64,000 bases of DNA from Photorhabdus akhurstii (lineage in GTDB: Bacteria > Pseudomonadota > Gammaproteobacteria > Enterobacterales > Enterobacteriaceae): the NCBI RefSeq assembly GCF_018448925.1, contig NZ_RCWE01000005.1, positions 146,356 to 210,355 of the forward strand. Reading direction: 5' to 3'. Positions 16,748-26,025 of this stretch are shown piece after piece (position 1 is the stretch's first letter; the number at the start of each line of letters is the position of its first letter). The notes beneath the pieces were generated by a model. That model saw only the letters and a list, made by a program, of their open reading frames with translations. It had not been told where the DNA came from and did no database searches. The translations under genes were made by a program, and so were the position numbers.

Positions 16748-17742
16748 GTTCGCTTCCTTGCCAGCCAGACAAAGCAGGGTGCGCCAATCAGCGCCAGAAC
16801 TGCGCCTGCCGGGAGTTCTCCTGGCCAGGCCAGCGCACGGGCCAGTAAATCCGCAAGTAGCATAAACACCGCTCCCAGCAACATGCACATTGGCAGTGTG
16901 CGGCGCAGATCATAGCCGACCCAGAAACGTGCCAGATGGGGCATGAGCAGGCCAATAAACACGATCGGCCCCGCCACACTGACGCAAGCCCCCACCAGAG
17001 TCAGTACCGCCAAACTGACGAAGATACGCAGGCGAGTTAGATTCACGCCAAGTGTATGGGCACTGACATCGCCAGCGTTGAGCAGATTAAGTGATTTCGC
17101 CAACAATAAAACCACAGGTACAGTGACCACCACGAAAGGGAATAGTTGCCAGAATTCAGGCCAGCGGACATGGGAGACTCCCCCCGCCAGCCAGTAAAAA
17201 ATGCCGTAAGCATGATCTTCGGCAAGCAGTAGCGTAATACGTGTTAGTGCCATACATAAGGCCGATAAGGCAATGCCCGCCAGAATTAGCTGGTTGCGAT
17301 CGTATTTTTGCTGCCAGCTACCACTTGCGGCCATCACCATCATCCAGCTAATTCCACCGCCGCAAGCCGCCACCAAGGAAATGGAATATCCGGCCAGCGG
17401 CGCTGGGCTGAAAGCGCTGACTAGCGCCATTGCCAGAGCTGCGCCACTGTTAATGCCCAATAAGGAGGGCGAGGCCAGAGGATTATGAGTGAGCGTCTGG
17501 AGTAGCGCGCCGGACAATGCCAGAGCTGCGCCGATCAGAATAGCAACCAGACTGCGTGGTAGCCGCAGATTAATAACCAGCGCTTCAGGCAGTGTCGGTG
17601 TATGACCCGGCACCAGTGCCTTGAGCGCACTGATGGCAGGAATGGGAATAGCGGAATAGCAAAACAGGCTTAGCCAGAACGCACTAAACAGTGCAAACAG
17701 CGGCAATCCCCAAAGCCAGACCGGATGATGTCGGTGCCTCAT
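16744..17742 (-). CDS. fecC: Ferric citrate ABC transporter permease FecC
   Basis: 332 residues of the FecCD family and the partner of FecD. The two share LALSGALLQTLTHNPLASPS and the coupling segment IVFIGLLMPHLARFWVG. About nine or ten membrane helices are expected. It overlaps fecB by four bases upstream and fecD by four bases downstream, so translation is coupled through the operon. No disruption is visible. It acts in the inner membrane, receiving iron or iron citrate from periplasmic FecB. Confidence 0.95.
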   Translation of the reverse strand: MRHRHHPVWLWGLPLFALFSAFWLSLFCYSAIPIPAISALKALVPGHTPTLPEALVINLRLPRSLVAILIGAALALSGALLQTLTHNPLASPSLLGINSGAALAMALVSAFSPAPLAGYSISLVAACGGGISWMMVMAASGSWQQKYDRNQLILAGIALSALCMALTRITLLLAEDHAYGIFYWLAGGVSHVRWPEFWQLFPFVVVTVPVVLLLAKSLNLLNAGDVSAHTLGVNLTRLRIFVSLAVLTLVGACVSVAGPIVFIGLLMPHLARFWVGYDLRRTLPMCMLLGAVFMLLADLLARALAWPGELPAGAVLALIGAPCFVWLARKRT

Positions 17743-18647
17743 GGTGTTTCATGAACTGGCTGATGATGGAAGATTTTTACCGCATCACTGCCAATGCGTT
17801 CAGCGGCAAATATCCCGCGCATACGAGCCCAAGTGTTGCTGTCTACTGCCGCTATCTGATGTTTGTGCTGTGCTGTCATCATCTGCCACAGCGAATCTTG
17901 CTGCCAGCGTTTCACGATGCTTTCCTGGCGATAGTGGGCCACGATAAGCCAGTCAGGATTGAGCGCCAATAATTGTTCAAGGCTGAGGGAAGTCATTGCC
18001 GCATGATTAACTGGCGTGGGAACCTTTAGCCCTAATGCTGTTAAGACGCTGCCGGTATAGGTATCGCTAGAGTGCAAGTTAAATTGCTGTTCGCGCGAGG
18101 TGCCAAAAACCACACTGACGCCTTGTGGCAACTGGCTGGCATAGCCTTTCATGCGTTCATGATGCTCTGCCAGTCGTTGTTGCATCTCACTCTCTTTCCC
18201 CATCACTTTGCCGATGATCGCGGCAGATTGCAGGTTTTCTTCATAGGTTTCGTTACGGGACTTTAGCAGCAAAACGGGCGCGATACCCTTTAGCGCCCGA
18301 TAAATCCCCGCGTGGCGTTGGCTATCTGCAATGATGAGATCCGGCTTCAGCGCACTGATGGCTTCAAGGCTTGGCTGAGCGCGAGTGCCCGTTGATTGCC
18401 AGGGCTTAATACGCTGGCGAACATCCGTGAGGATACGCTGTGGATCGTTATCATCGGCAATACCCACCGGGCTGATATTGATGGCGGCCAACGCATCAGC
18501 AAACGACAATTCCAGCACGACTACGCGCTGGGGAACGGTATTGAGGGTAAAACTGCCTTGCTCATCCTGTACCGTGACCGCGATGGCGCGGGGTAGGCTA
18601 GTAAAGAAGAGCAAAACGATAAACATAATGTGAATCGGTGCAAGCAT
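17739..18647 (-). CDS. fecB: Ferric citrate periplasmic binding protein FecB
   Basis: 302 residues with a Sec signal (MLAPIHIMFIVLLFFTSL, cleavage probably after AIA), then a class III binding protein fold. RVVVLELSFADALAAI, ALKPDLIIADSQRH and LNPDWLIVAHYR are conserved with E. coli FecB (300 residues). It carries ferric citrate from FecA to FecCD. It is separated from fecA by a 59-bp gap containing a stem-loop, as in E. coli, where that loop lowers expression of the downstream transport genes relative to fecA. Confidence 0.94.
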   Translation of the reverse strand: MLAPIHIMFIVLLFFTSLPRAIAVTVQDEQGSFTLNTVPQRVVVLELSFADALAAINISPVGIADDNDPQRILTDVRQRIKPWQSTGTRAQPSLEAISALKPDLIIADSQRHAGIYRALKGIAPVLLLKSRNETYEENLQSAAIIGKVMGKESEMQQRLAEHHERMKGYASQLPQGVSVVFGTSREQQFNLHSSDTYTGSVLTALGLKVPTPVNHAAMTSLSLEQLLALNPDWLIVAHYRQESIVKRWQQDSLWQMMTAQHKHQIAAVDSNTWARMRGIFAAERIGSDAVKIFHHQPVHETP

Positions 18648-18669
18648 AACTTAACTCCAGAAATAGCAA

Positions 18670-18691
18670 AGCCGGGCAATGGCCCGGCGAA
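18670..18691 (-). promoter_or_regulatory. fecA-fecB intergenic stem-loop
   Basis: GCCGGGC and GCCCGGC flank a short loop (AATG) just after the fecA stop. In E. coli a hairpin at the same place protects fecA mRNA and attenuates fecBCDE. There is no U tract, so partial read-through is expected. Confidence 0.65.
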
Positions 18692-18706
18692 CGGATTAAT
18701 GTAACG

Positions 18707-21067
18707 TTAGAATTTTACAGAACCCTGCATATAGAACGTACGTGGCTGCCCGGCGTAGATGCCTTTGTTATTGTCATCATAGGAACGGGTGTAATACTCG
18801 TGGTCGAAAATGTTTTTCACCCCAAAGGCTAGACTCAGATTAGCCATTTGTGGGCCGAAGTCATACGCCACGCGGGTATCCCACAACATAAAGCCCGGAA
18901 TGCGACCGGTGCTTCCATTGGCGCTTTCTTGCACGGTATTAGCGTTATCAGCAAACTGGCTGGATTGGGATGTACTGTTGAGGTTGAAGGTCCAGTTACC
19001 CGGTTTGTAATCTATGCCAAATGCGCCTTTATGTTTCGATGAGAATGGCACTTGATTCCCGTAGGTGTCACCTTCTTCACGAATTTCCGCGTTGACATAC
19101 GTGTAGCTGGCGTAAACCGAAACGTTATTCAGTTTGGGAGTAAGTTCGGAAAGATCATAACGTGCCTGAGTTTCCAGCCCTGTGTGTCGGGTTTTTCCAC
19201 GTGCCGTAACGGTATCGTTAGTTTGGTTGGAGTCATACTGATTGTTGAAGTTAATCAGAAACAGCCCCATTTCCGCTGCTAATGCGCCGTCATCGTAGCG
19301 AGTTCCAACTTCCCAAGTTCGCGCCTTTTCCGGTTCTACATTGCCGCTTTTCACCGCCTTGCCAATTTGGCTGTACTGTACGGTGCCAAATGAACCTTCC
19401 GTATTGGCGTAAAGATTCCAGCTATCAGTAATATGATAAAGAACATTGAGTGCGGGCAATGGCGCATCGTAACTTACTTCTTGGCGGCTGCCTTTCACAT
19501 TGTTGTTTTGGAAGGACTTGATATGTTCGAATCGTATCCCCGGCGTGATGGTCCAGTTGCCGATATCAATGCGGTCGTCAATATACCAAGCGTGTGCTTG
19601 GGTGCCGGAGCGGGTATTACGGTCATAAGGGCTAGATGTGCTAGGTAGTTCGCCGCTGCGGGTGGCGGTGTAGTAACGCATTTCGTGACTGGATTCATTC
19701 ACATAACGGTAGCCAATTCCTACTTCGTGGGCCGAAGGACCTAAATTGAAGAGCTGGCTATAGCGAGGTTCGATGCTGCGCACCCAATATTCGCGCGGAG
19801 AAAGGGTAATGCGCTTGCCTTGCTCAAGATAGCCGCTGCGCAAGGTATGAGTATATAAGCCCTGAATATTGAATTTGTGCTGTTGGTCGGGTTGATACTG
19901 ATAGCTGAGACTTGCGAGCTGACGGCGACCCCAGAAGCGGTCATATGGGCGAGTGGATTGCCAACGATTGGCATCGTAATCGGCGCGTGAAAGGCCGCCG
20001 GGCATATCCGCACTGCCATCGTAATATTGCAATAGGCTGTTGAAGGTGTGCACTTCATTGGGTGCATAGCGGCTTTTGAGCATCACATCGTCAATGTGCG
20101 TGGCGCTGTGCTCGCGCCAGTCGCTGCCGCGTGTGCCGGAGTAGAGAAGCGCTGTGCCGAAACCGTTATCTGCCGTACCGCCAATCATCAGATTATGGGT
20201 TTCTTTGGGATTATTTTGTGAGGATGTGGGGCTAAGCTGGCCTTCTACGCTTGCGTCAATACCAAAATCCTGTGGGATAGCGCGGGTCACGAAATTCACT
20301 ACGCCACCTACGCTTTGCGGCCCGTAACGCACGGCACCGCCGCCGCGTACCACATCTATTGCATCCATGTTGCCGAGAGATACGGGCGCTAACGATAGTT
20401 GTGGCTGGCCGTAAGGCGCGAAGGGTACCGGAACGCCATCCATCAGAACCGTAGAACGGCTGGCGAGACGTGGGTTCAGGCCACGAATGCCAAAGTTCAT
20501 CGCCAGATCGTGGCTGCCGGTACCGTTGTTTTCCGGTGCGTTGACGCCGGGAATGCGGTTCAACACTTCACGCATTGTGGTTGCGCCTGTTTTAGCAAAA
20601 TCTTCCCGGCGGATGACATCACGTGCGCCTGCATGTTCAAACACGTCAGCTTCACGCGCACTACCTAGCCAGTCTCCTACCACGGTCAGCACGTCTTTCT
20701 GCGCAGCAGGGGCGGGTTCGAGTGTGAACGTGTTATTGCCCAATGTTTTTACCTGCAAATCAGTGCCGGCCAGCAAGGTGTTCAACCCATCGGTGATGGA
20801 GTAATTGCCGTGTAGACCGCTACTCTGTTTGCTGTGGGTTAAGCTGGCATCGACTGAAAGGGTAATACCGGCGTGGGTGGAGTACTGATTAAGAACTTTA
20901 TCCAGTTCACCGGCATTAATGTCATAGTGTACGCTAGCTGGCTCTACCGCAGCATACGTTATCCCTGAGGTTAGGCAAGCCACCGGTAACAGGCTCAAAC
21001 GAATCGCCATTACCAGCGGTGTTGCTTTGTGAAGCGCGCGCAGTGGCTGTGCACGTAAAGGCATCAT
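18707..21067 (-). CDS. fecA: Ferric citrate outer-membrane receptor and signal transducer FecA
   Basis: 786 residues. It has a signal peptide (ending near ITYAA), an N-terminal signalling STN domain (about 45-115, [17 protein letters not shown]), and a TonB-box-like DVLTVVGD near 125. A plug domain ([20 protein letters not shown]) and a 22-strand barrel ending MQGSVKF follow. It is very close to E. coli FecA throughout; [19 protein letters not shown], for example, is conserved. It imports ferric dicitrate with TonB energy and passes the signal to FecR. The ATG used follows GGAG by six bases; the ATG one codon later is also possible. It is the first gene of the FecI-driven operon. Confidence 0.97.
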   Translation of the reverse strand: MMPLRAQPLRALHKATPLVMAIRLSLLPVACLTSGITYAAVEPASVHYDINAGELDKVLNQYSTHAGITLSVDASLTHSKQSSGLHGNYSITDGLNTLLAGTDLQVKTLGNNTFTLEPAPAAQKDVLTVVGDWLGSAREADVFEHAGARDVIRREDFAKTGATTMREVLNRIPGVNAPENNGTGSHDLAMNFGIRGLNPRLASRSTVLMDGVPVPFAPYGQPQLSLAPVSLGNMDAIDVVRGGGAVRYGPQSVGGVVNFVTRAIPQDFGIDASVEGQLSPTSSQNNPKETHNLMIGGTADNGFGTALLYSGTRGSDWREHSATHIDDVMLKSRYAPNEVHTFNSLLQYYDGSADMPGGLSRADYDANRWQSTRPYDRFWGRRQLASLSYQYQPDQQHKFNIQGLYTHTLRSGYLEQGKRITLSPREYWVRSIEPRYSQLFNLGPSAHEVGIGYRYVNESSHEMRYYTATRSGELPSTSSPYDRNTRSGTQAHAWYIDDRIDIGNWTITPGIRFEHIKSFQNNNVKGSRQEVSYDAPLPALNVLYHITDSWNLYANTEGSFGTVQYSQIGKAVKSGNVEPEKARTWEVGTRYDDGALAAEMGLFLINFNNQYDSNQTNDTVTARGKTRHTGLETQARYDLSELTPKLNNVSVYASYTYVNAEIREEGDTYGNQVPFSSKHKGAFGIDYKPGNWTFNLNSTSQSSQFADNANTVQESANGSTGRIPGFMLWDTRVAYDFGPQMANLSLAFGVKNIFDHEYYTRSYDDNNKGIYAGQPRTFYMQGSVKF

Positions 21068-21152
21068 AACGTCTCCATAATCATTTTGTTGCTGTATTCA
21101 TTTATGAAGTCGAACGAGGAAACAAAAAGGGACAATTGAAAATGATTATTTT

Positions 21153-22118
21153 TTACGTTAACGATTTTTCTACAGGCAGAACATTTACCCAGTACCGCGT
21201 AATATATTGAATTTTAACGGGAAGTGTTTTCCCAATGACGGATAATATCGTATCGGTATTTTTTATCGGGAAAGTACCGCTTAACCGTAGCGAGGCGACG
21301 GCCGGGTCGCAGCGTAATATGCCGCTTCGATAGCGGGCGAGGGTTGCTATCACTTCACTCAGTGGCTTATCGCTGAAGCTTAGTATACCCTGCGTCCACG
21401 CGTTGTCTTCGTCGGTTGCCGCGGTCAGTTCACCAAAATCGGTGGCGCTGAATCTTAGGCTTTCACCCTGACGCACAATACATTTATGGTCGGTACCGGT
21501 CAGTATCACCTCTACGGCATGTTGCTGCACGCTAAGTAGTGTGGTGTTGGCTTCCTGACGAACCGTAAACTTGGTGCCTAGCGCGGTCAGTTGTGCATGG
21601 CGGGTTTGTACATGCAACAGCTTTGCTTCGGTATCATGCCCGGTAGTGATAGCAATTTCGCCATACCGGAGATGTACCAAACGTTGTTGAGGGTTAAAAT
21701 GGACATCTACTGCACTGTCGGTATTGAGTGTAAGCAGCGTACCATCGCTCAGTCGATGATGCTGGACATCCCCTTTAGCAGTATGGTAATCGGCCCGCAG
21801 ACCTTCTCCCACTTCCGAATACCACAGTTGCCAGCCACCGCCAGCTCCTAGTAACAGCAATATGCCTTTCATCACCCTGCGTCGCGACAGGTGAGTTTCC
21901 TGAAGTGCGTGGCTTGCCACATTACCTGGTACTACAAGCATCTGGTTGCGCAGATTTTCCACTTGTTGCCACGCCCACTGATGATCTTGATGCTGTTCGT
22001 ACCAGCGTTGCCATTTTTCAGTTTGCAGCGGACTTACCTGATCGCTACTCAGTACTGCATACCAGTGCGATGCCGATTTTAATGCCTGGCGGCGAGAATG
22101 GGTCAACATGGTATTCAT
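21153..22118 (-). CDS. fecR: Anti-sigma/sigma-regulator FecR
   Basis: 321 residues of an inner-membrane signal transducer. The N-terminal cytoplasmic part ([18 protein letters not shown]) binds FecI and has the conserved [10 protein letters not shown] tryptophans. One membrane helix ([14 protein letters not shown], about residues 86-99) is followed by the periplasmic part that contacts FecA. The start chosen is the ATG at 22118 ([10 protein letters not shown]), one base after the fecI stop, which aligns with E. coli; the ATG at 22130 lies inside fecI. It converts the citrate signal from FecA into FecI activity. Confidence 0.94.
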   Translation of the reverse strand: MNTMLTHSRRQALKSASHWYAVLSSDQVSPLQTEKWQRWYEQHQDHQWAWQQVENLRNQMLVVPGNVASHALQETHLSRRRVMKGILLLLGAGGGWQLWYSEVGEGLRADYHTAKGDVQHHRLSDGTLLTLNTDSAVDVHFNPQQRLVHLRYGEIAITTGHDTEAKLLHVQTRHAQLTALGTKFTVRQEANTTLLSVQQHAVEVILTGTDHKCIVRQGESLRFSATDFGELTAATDEDNAWTQGILSFSDKPLSEVIATLARYRSGILRCDPAVASLRLSGTFPIKNTDTILSVIGKTLPVKIQYITRYWVNVLPVEKSLT

Positions 22119-22119
22119 A

Positions 22120-22647
22120 TCAGAGTCCATGCTCCAGGCGAAACAGCAGGCAGTGTTCAGTGGCTTTGGCCATATATTTTTTCACCGAACTGACGGACAC
22201 ATTGAGGCGTGAAGCAATGTCGCTGTAAGTCAGATTTTCAAGCTGAGACAGTAAGAACGCTTGGCGTGTTTTGTTGCTCAGACCATCGATCATCTGGTCG
22301 ATCTGCTGGAGTGTCTCAAGTTGACACTGACGGATTTCCGGTGAGGGCATAAACGCCTCGGGCCGTTGCGCCAGCAGTTCCAAATAGGCTTTTTCTAGCG
22401 CGTTGCGGCGAAACAGATCGATCATCACCCTTTTGGCGATCGTGCAGAGGAAAGATTTTTGGTCGCGAATGGTTTGTAGCGAGTCGCCAGCCATCACGCG
22501 CAGGAAGGTATCCTGTGCTACATCGTCGGCGTCAAAGGACGATTGCAGTTTGCGCGTGAGCCAGTTTTTCAGCCAGCCATGATGCGCGCCATAAAGCGAT
22601 TCAAGGGTTAGCTCAGCGTTAGCGGAAACAACAATGTGGTCAGACAT
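22120..22647 (-). CDS. fecI: ECF sigma factor FecI
   Basis: 175 residues of an extracytoplasmic-function sigma factor. Region 2 is [27 protein letters not shown] in two parts, with [10 protein letters not shown] the RNA-polymerase/-10 recognition helix. Region 4 is [20 protein letters not shown] followed by KKYMAKA, the -35 recognition helix-turn-helix. It directs transcription of fecABCDE when iron citrate is present. It is transcribed with fecR, probably from a Fur-controlled promoter just upstream. The length and sequence follow E. coli FecI (173). Confidence 0.95.
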   Translation of the reverse strand: MSDHIVVSANAELTLESLYGAHHGWLKNWLTRKLQSSFDADDVAQDTFLRVMAGDSLQTIRDQKSFLCTIAKRVMIDLFRRNALEKAYLELLAQRPEAFMPSPEIRQCQLETLQQIDQMIDGLSNKTRQAFLLSQLENLTYSDIASRLNVSVSSVKKYMAKATEHCLLFRLEHGL

Positions 22648-22686
22648 AACCTATAACATCAAAAATCAATAATCACGGTATCATCT

Positions 22687-22705
22687 TAATGTGAGAATAG
22701 TTATC
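22687..22705 (-). promoter_or_regulatory. Possible Fur box upstream of fecI
   Basis: On the fecI strand the 19 bases GATAACTATTCTCACATTA agree with the Fur consensus at 11 of 19 positions by hand alignment. They lie 40-58 bases before the fecI ATG. E. coli fecIR is Fur-repressed, so a site here is expected; this match is only moderate. Confidence 0.35.
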
Positions 22706-22809
22706 GTTACAATCATTACTAAGGTTTTTTATTTCATATTGATGTGACTTAAGTCTCCATAGTCTGGAGACCTATCTCTGTTTCGTTAAAATGTTGGAGA
22801 AAGCGGTTA

Positions 22810-23089
22810 ATGAAGATTGAGCTACGGTTGGAAAAAACTGAAGCCTGTCATAAAAGAGCGGTAGAGAAAGTCGAAAGTCGATATGGCCGACCAGAAAGTG
22901 GATTTATACACCGAGCCAATTAACCTAAAGAGCGTTTTTTACTTACTCCATAGATCCCGATTTGCTCAGGTTAGACTAAGTGGTTTATCGTTTTTCGTGC
23001 TATCTGAAAGCAAAGGGTTACAGAAACTTTCACTCATTCGAGTAAAAGTAAATATGCCTTATCCTGAACGTGATAAAACAGGTATTTAA
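22810..23089 (+). pseudogene. Possible decayed DinI-like gene
   Basis: A frame opening MKIELRLEKTEACHKRAVEK resembles the first strand and helix of DinI-like proteins. After a frame change, FAQVRLSGLSFFVLSESKGLQKL loosely resembles the second half. The similarity is weak and by eye only. The C-terminal part is repeated at 25769-25929. If real, it is a broken phage-type gene and a sign of earlier prophage DNA here. Confidence 0.18.
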
Positions 23090-23152
23090 GAAAAGCCGTT
23101 TTTGTCTATCAGTGTGGTTTTAGAATCTGGGAAAAGAGGCAAGTGCACTATG
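22994..23152 (+). repeat. 159-bp dispersed repeat R1, copy 1
   Basis: From TTCGTGCTATCTGAAAGCAA to the sequence ending CACTATG, this stretch is closely repeated at 25769-25929 in the same orientation, with scattered substitutions and a 2-bp length difference. It does not carry IS-type ends. Confidence 0.8.
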
Positions 23153-23341
23153 AGTAAATAGGTAAAAACCTAAATCATTAAAGGTAAAAAGAAGTGATTA
23201 AGGATTTTTAAAAGCGGGTAAAAAATCTGATGTTATGTTGACATTAAAAGAGGAAACATCGGAGAAAACAGGTTTTAAATTGATTAACCAAAGTGTAAAA
23301 TAACAGTGTTAACCCAATAATACGATGTTATATCAAAACAT

Positions 23342-23476
23342 TTAACGGGATTAACGGGATTAACGGGATTAACGGGATTAACGGGATTAACGGGATTAAC
23401 GGGATTAACGGGATTAACGGGATTAACGGGATTAACGGGATTAACGGGATTAACGGGATTAACGGGATTAACGGGA
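23342..23476 (+). repeat. Minisatellite, 15 perfect copies of a 9-bp unit
   Basis: Fifteen uninterrupted units of TTAACGGGA, 135 bp, ending in a degenerate TTGA. Because the unit is three codons long it is open in several frames (leftwards it reads Asn-Pro-Val repeated), but no start signal supports a protein. Copy B has at the equivalent place only two imperfect units (TTAACCACA, TTAACCGCA), which probably shows the ancestral seed. Confidence 0.97.
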
Positions 23477-23629
23477 TTGAAATTTATTAAAGAAATGGGC
23501 GTTGATTTTAATATCATTAATATACCTTTTACCCTTTCTGGTTTTAAACCGCGTTAGGAGATGAAAAAAACTATTATATTTGCATAAACTATCTAATGAA
23601 AACCATTTGTTAAATGAGTTTTTAGTTAG

Positions 23630-23806
23630 AAATATGAAAAACCTCGGAATGGGAATTGCTTTACAGGTTTATCATATTTATTAACGTGGTTCACTGTCTC
23701 TTTTTTACCTGTGTATTCTTTTTTTGTGATTACACGCCTATTTTTAATAGTGATTAGTCAGCTAAGAGTTAAAAAAACAGGTGCTCCATTAATGCGAGGT
23801 TTTTAA
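23630..23806 (+). pseudogene. C-terminal fragment of a membrane protein
   Basis: A 58-codon open stretch without a start reads KYEKPRNGNCFTGLSYLL, then a hydrophobic segment TWFTVSFLPVYSFFVITRLF, ending KKTGAPLMRGF before TAA. Two hydrophobic helices followed by a basic tail suggest the end of a small membrane protein. It lies inside the segment that copy A has and copy B lacks, so it may be part of an insertion. The family is unknown. Confidence 0.35.
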
Positions 23807-24694
23807 AATGTGAAGGGTGACTAAAAACGGCCTATTTACTACCATGTTTAATGTATTTATCAGCAATGGTGTTATTCTATTATTTTATATTTAACTAACT
23901 TGCTATGGCTATTTAAAAACGAAAATATATGGGTGTTTTGTTTAATTTTTTGATTTTGTAAATAAATTTTCATTTATGGTAATGGTTGCTTGCATTTAAT
24001 CTAAATCCATTAACAAAGAGTTAAAAAGAAACTGGCACGTAAAATAATATTATCCTAACAGGGTGATATAAAAGTATTTTCTTACCGTCATTTTGTGAAG
24101 CAAGCTGTAAAAAATAATGTAATAAAAAAGGGATAAAACGGTTAATTTGTCAGGATTTAAGCTCTGAAAAAGAAGTGGTTATCCGAAAAAACACAAAGTG
24201 GTGTCTTTAATATTATCAAGTTATTTACTGGTTAATTTGTGTGAAAAAATAAAGGATTATGATCTATAAAAACAGATTTAAATTATCGATAAAATAGTGT
24301 CATTAAAGATAAAAAACCGGGGTAATCTGCACTAGGTAAACGTAAAATAAGATATTTCATAATGATTAAACTTAGTAAAAAGCAAGCGTTAAAAGTGGTA
24401 AAAACAATTGTTAAAGTTTTATGCTAATTAAAATCAGCGGTTAAAAAAATGGTTTTTAATAATGGTTTAAAACCTGCCAATTATAAAGCCATTAATGGCA
24501 ATGTGGAAATTAAAATTAGTTTGGTTATGTTCTCGGAAAAAAGATAAATGAAAATATGAGTCCGTTAATCCGTTAATCTATTTTTATAAATGAAGCGCTT
24601 TAATAACGTTTTCAATCGGAGGATAAAGTTTTTTATAAACCAGTTAAATAGTCGATGATAAAAAATCGGCATGAAAACACCTCAGATAAATGAT

Positions 24695-25438
24695 TTAACA
24701 GAATACGAGACTGTAATTTAAATTATGTAATCTTTTATCTAATTTAAGTTCTGAGGGTTTAATCTTCATAGGCTCACTTAGAGCCAGGACATTTTTTCTT
24801 TTCTCCCCTCGAAGGATAGTAGTCAATGTGCTGATTTCAGCGAGTTTGTCAGGAAGTTGAGTCGATTCGAGCATGGCTTCTTGGGTTTTTAAAGCATTCT
24901 CAATGACTCTATTTTCGGTTTCAATTTCTTGCTTTCGTCTTTTTAAATATTCTATTTCTTTGTCTAATGTATTGAATTCATTGATTTGCTCTTGAGTGGA
25001 TAAAAAATTATCGATTATTTTTTCGTTCTCTTGAATTGAGTGCTCAAGTTTTGAGTTTTGCTCAGTTAGTTCCTTTTGTTTTTCTAAAAGAACTTGGTGA
25101 GCATCTTCATCGGATTGCTTTTTTATTTCATCTATTCTTTCTTTTGCTTTCTTTTTCTCTATTTCAATGCTTTTAATTTCATTATTTAACTCTTCTTTCT
25201 TTTGAAGAATTAATCGTTCATGATCCTTTAATTCATTATTTAATGACGCTTTTTTGGATTCGAATTGATCTTCTAATTCTTTGTTTTTCTCTTTGAGTAG
25301 AAAGTCTCTATTTTTATCAAAATATTTATCTAAGTACAGCCTTCCGTCTCTAGTTTCAGCTAAGAATTCATTTATTATTTCACTACCGTAATCACTTTTA
25401 TCAAGAAACTCTGATAACAAATTTCTTAATCTTGTCAT
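24695..25438 (-). CDS. Coiled-coil protein, truncated at its 3' end
   Basis: 247 codons, not recognised. An N-terminal globular segment (MTRLRNLLSEFLDKSDYGSE.., then RDGRLYLDKYF) precedes a very long charged coiled coil (about residues 45-190, dense in E, K and Q). A short tail with TTILRGEKRKN follows. The last four or so codons and the stop lie within the terminal bases of repeat R2 copy A, so the gene appears cut at about 24705 and its true C terminus is missing. The start ATG at 25438 sits in an 8-bp tandem repeat, and an upstream gene fragment ends four bases before it, so this was the second gene of an operon. The architecture recalls the N-terminal part of large SMC- or AAA-like proteins, but no ATPase motif remains. 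Confidence 0.5.
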   Translation of the reverse strand: MTRLRNLLSEFLDKSDYGSEIINEFLAETRDGRLYLDKYFDKNRDFLLKEKNKELEDQFESKKASLNNELKDHERLILQKKEELNNEIKSIEIEKKKAKERIDEIKKQSDEDAHQVLLEKQKELTEQNSKLEHSIQENEKIIDNFLSTQEQINEFNTLDKEIEYLKRRKQEIETENRVIENALKTQEAMLESTQLPDKLAEISTLTTILRGEKRKNVLALSEPMKIKPSELKLDKRLHNLNYSLVFC

Positions 25439-25463
25439 TCTTTCATTCTTTCATTCTTTCATT
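25435..25463 (-). repeat. 8-bp tandem repeat over the start codon of the coiled-coil gene
   Basis: About 3.6 units of TCATTCTT; on the gene strand this is AATGAAAG repeated, so each unit offers an ATG. Only the last ATG leads into the 247-codon frame. The earlier ones read ATG AAA GAA TGA. The stop of the upstream fragment (25443-25445) is also inside the array. Confidence 0.85.
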
Positions 25464-25631
25464 ATTACTTATTGCTTTATTTTTCTTAACATATTCTTCA
25501 ATGCCTTGTGATAAACGTTGTGCTTCACTTTTTCCTAGTAAAAAATTTTTTCCTTTTCCGAAATTATTCTTTGTAAAGTAAGATATTAATCTTACGTCTG
25601 AGATGTAATCAATTTTCTTATATTGAATTAC
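25443..25631 (-). pseudogene. C-terminal fragment of the gene preceding the coiled-coil gene
   Basis: About 62 open codons without a start: VIQYKKIDYISDVRLISYF, then TKNNFGKGKNFLLGKSEA and QRLSQGIEEYVKKNKAIS, ending RMKE and TGA. It is preceded by a stop in frame. The composition is clearly protein-like, and the spacing to the next ATG (four bases) indicates a former operon. I do not recognise the family. Confidence 0.45.
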
Positions 25632-25755
25632 CTATACTTCTTTTAGATTCTTTATGAATTTTTTTTAATCCAAGATCTTTTTAGGTGGTTGTTTGGTAGT
25701 CAATGTGGTTTTTTTATTAATTTTATAGTTAAAAATTAACAAATTTTTTGTTTTT

Positions 25756-25772
25756 TTCGAGTCTGGCCTTCG
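25756..25772 (+). repeat. Possible attR: near copy of the leuX 3' end
   Basis: TTCGAGTCTGGCCTTCG matches leuX bases 3321-3337 (TTCGAGTCCGGCCTTCG) at 16 of 17 positions, same orientation. Similarity ends before the tRNA CCA. It could be the distal attachment site of the leuX island, giving an element of about 22.4 kb. Its last four bases coincide with the start of repeat R1 copy 2. Confidence 0.4.
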
Positions 25773-25929
25773 TGCTATCTGAAAGCAAAGGGTTACAGAA
25801 ACTTTCTCTCATTCAAGTAGAAGTAAATATGCTTTATCCTGAACGTGGTAAAGCAGGTATTATTAAGAAAAGCCGTTTTTGTCTATCAATGTGGTTTTAG
25901 AATCTGGGAAAAGAGGCAAGGGTACTATG
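25769..25929 (+). repeat. 161-bp dispersed repeat R1, copy 2
   Basis: A second copy of the 22994-23152 sequence, same orientation. The spacing between R1 copies is about 2.8 kb and encloses R2 copy A and the coiled-coil gene, so recombination between the copies could delete them. Confidence 0.8.
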
Positions 25930-26025
25930 TGTAACAGCTCGCGTTTAAAATTCAGCGGACTCGCATTTATCCGTTTTTTCGGCTCAAATTAATTGCAAAT
26001 GAAATTCATCATATTAATAGCCCAA

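Larger units (their letters stand above)
23183..24705 (+). repeat. Degenerate ~1.5 kb repeat R2, copy A
   Basis: Starting GGTAAAAAGAAGTGATTAAG and ending ATAAATGATTTAACAGAATA, this region is colinear with 27889-29100 but interrupted by extra segments. The small membrane-protein gene intact in copy B (27920-28249) is dead here: the GTG start is GCG, a stop follows [10 protein letters not shown], a 9-bp tandem array sits inside, and about 270 bp are inserted near 23605. Copy A has only two units of the 8-bp array (24561-24576) that copy B has expanded to ten. Confidence 0.75.

Noticed and set aside
16748-16888. Extended FecD start at 16888
   Set aside because: It lies inside fecC; the ATG at 16747 overlaps the fecC stop and gives the usual 318 residues.
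23342-23476. CRISPR-like repeat array
   Set aside because: Units are 9 bp and contiguous with no spacers, and no cas genes are present. It is a minisatellite.
23284-23517. 77-codon leftward frame encoding repeated Asn-Pro-Val
   Set aside because: The frame is open only because of the 9-bp tandem array; no start signal and no protein-like flanks.
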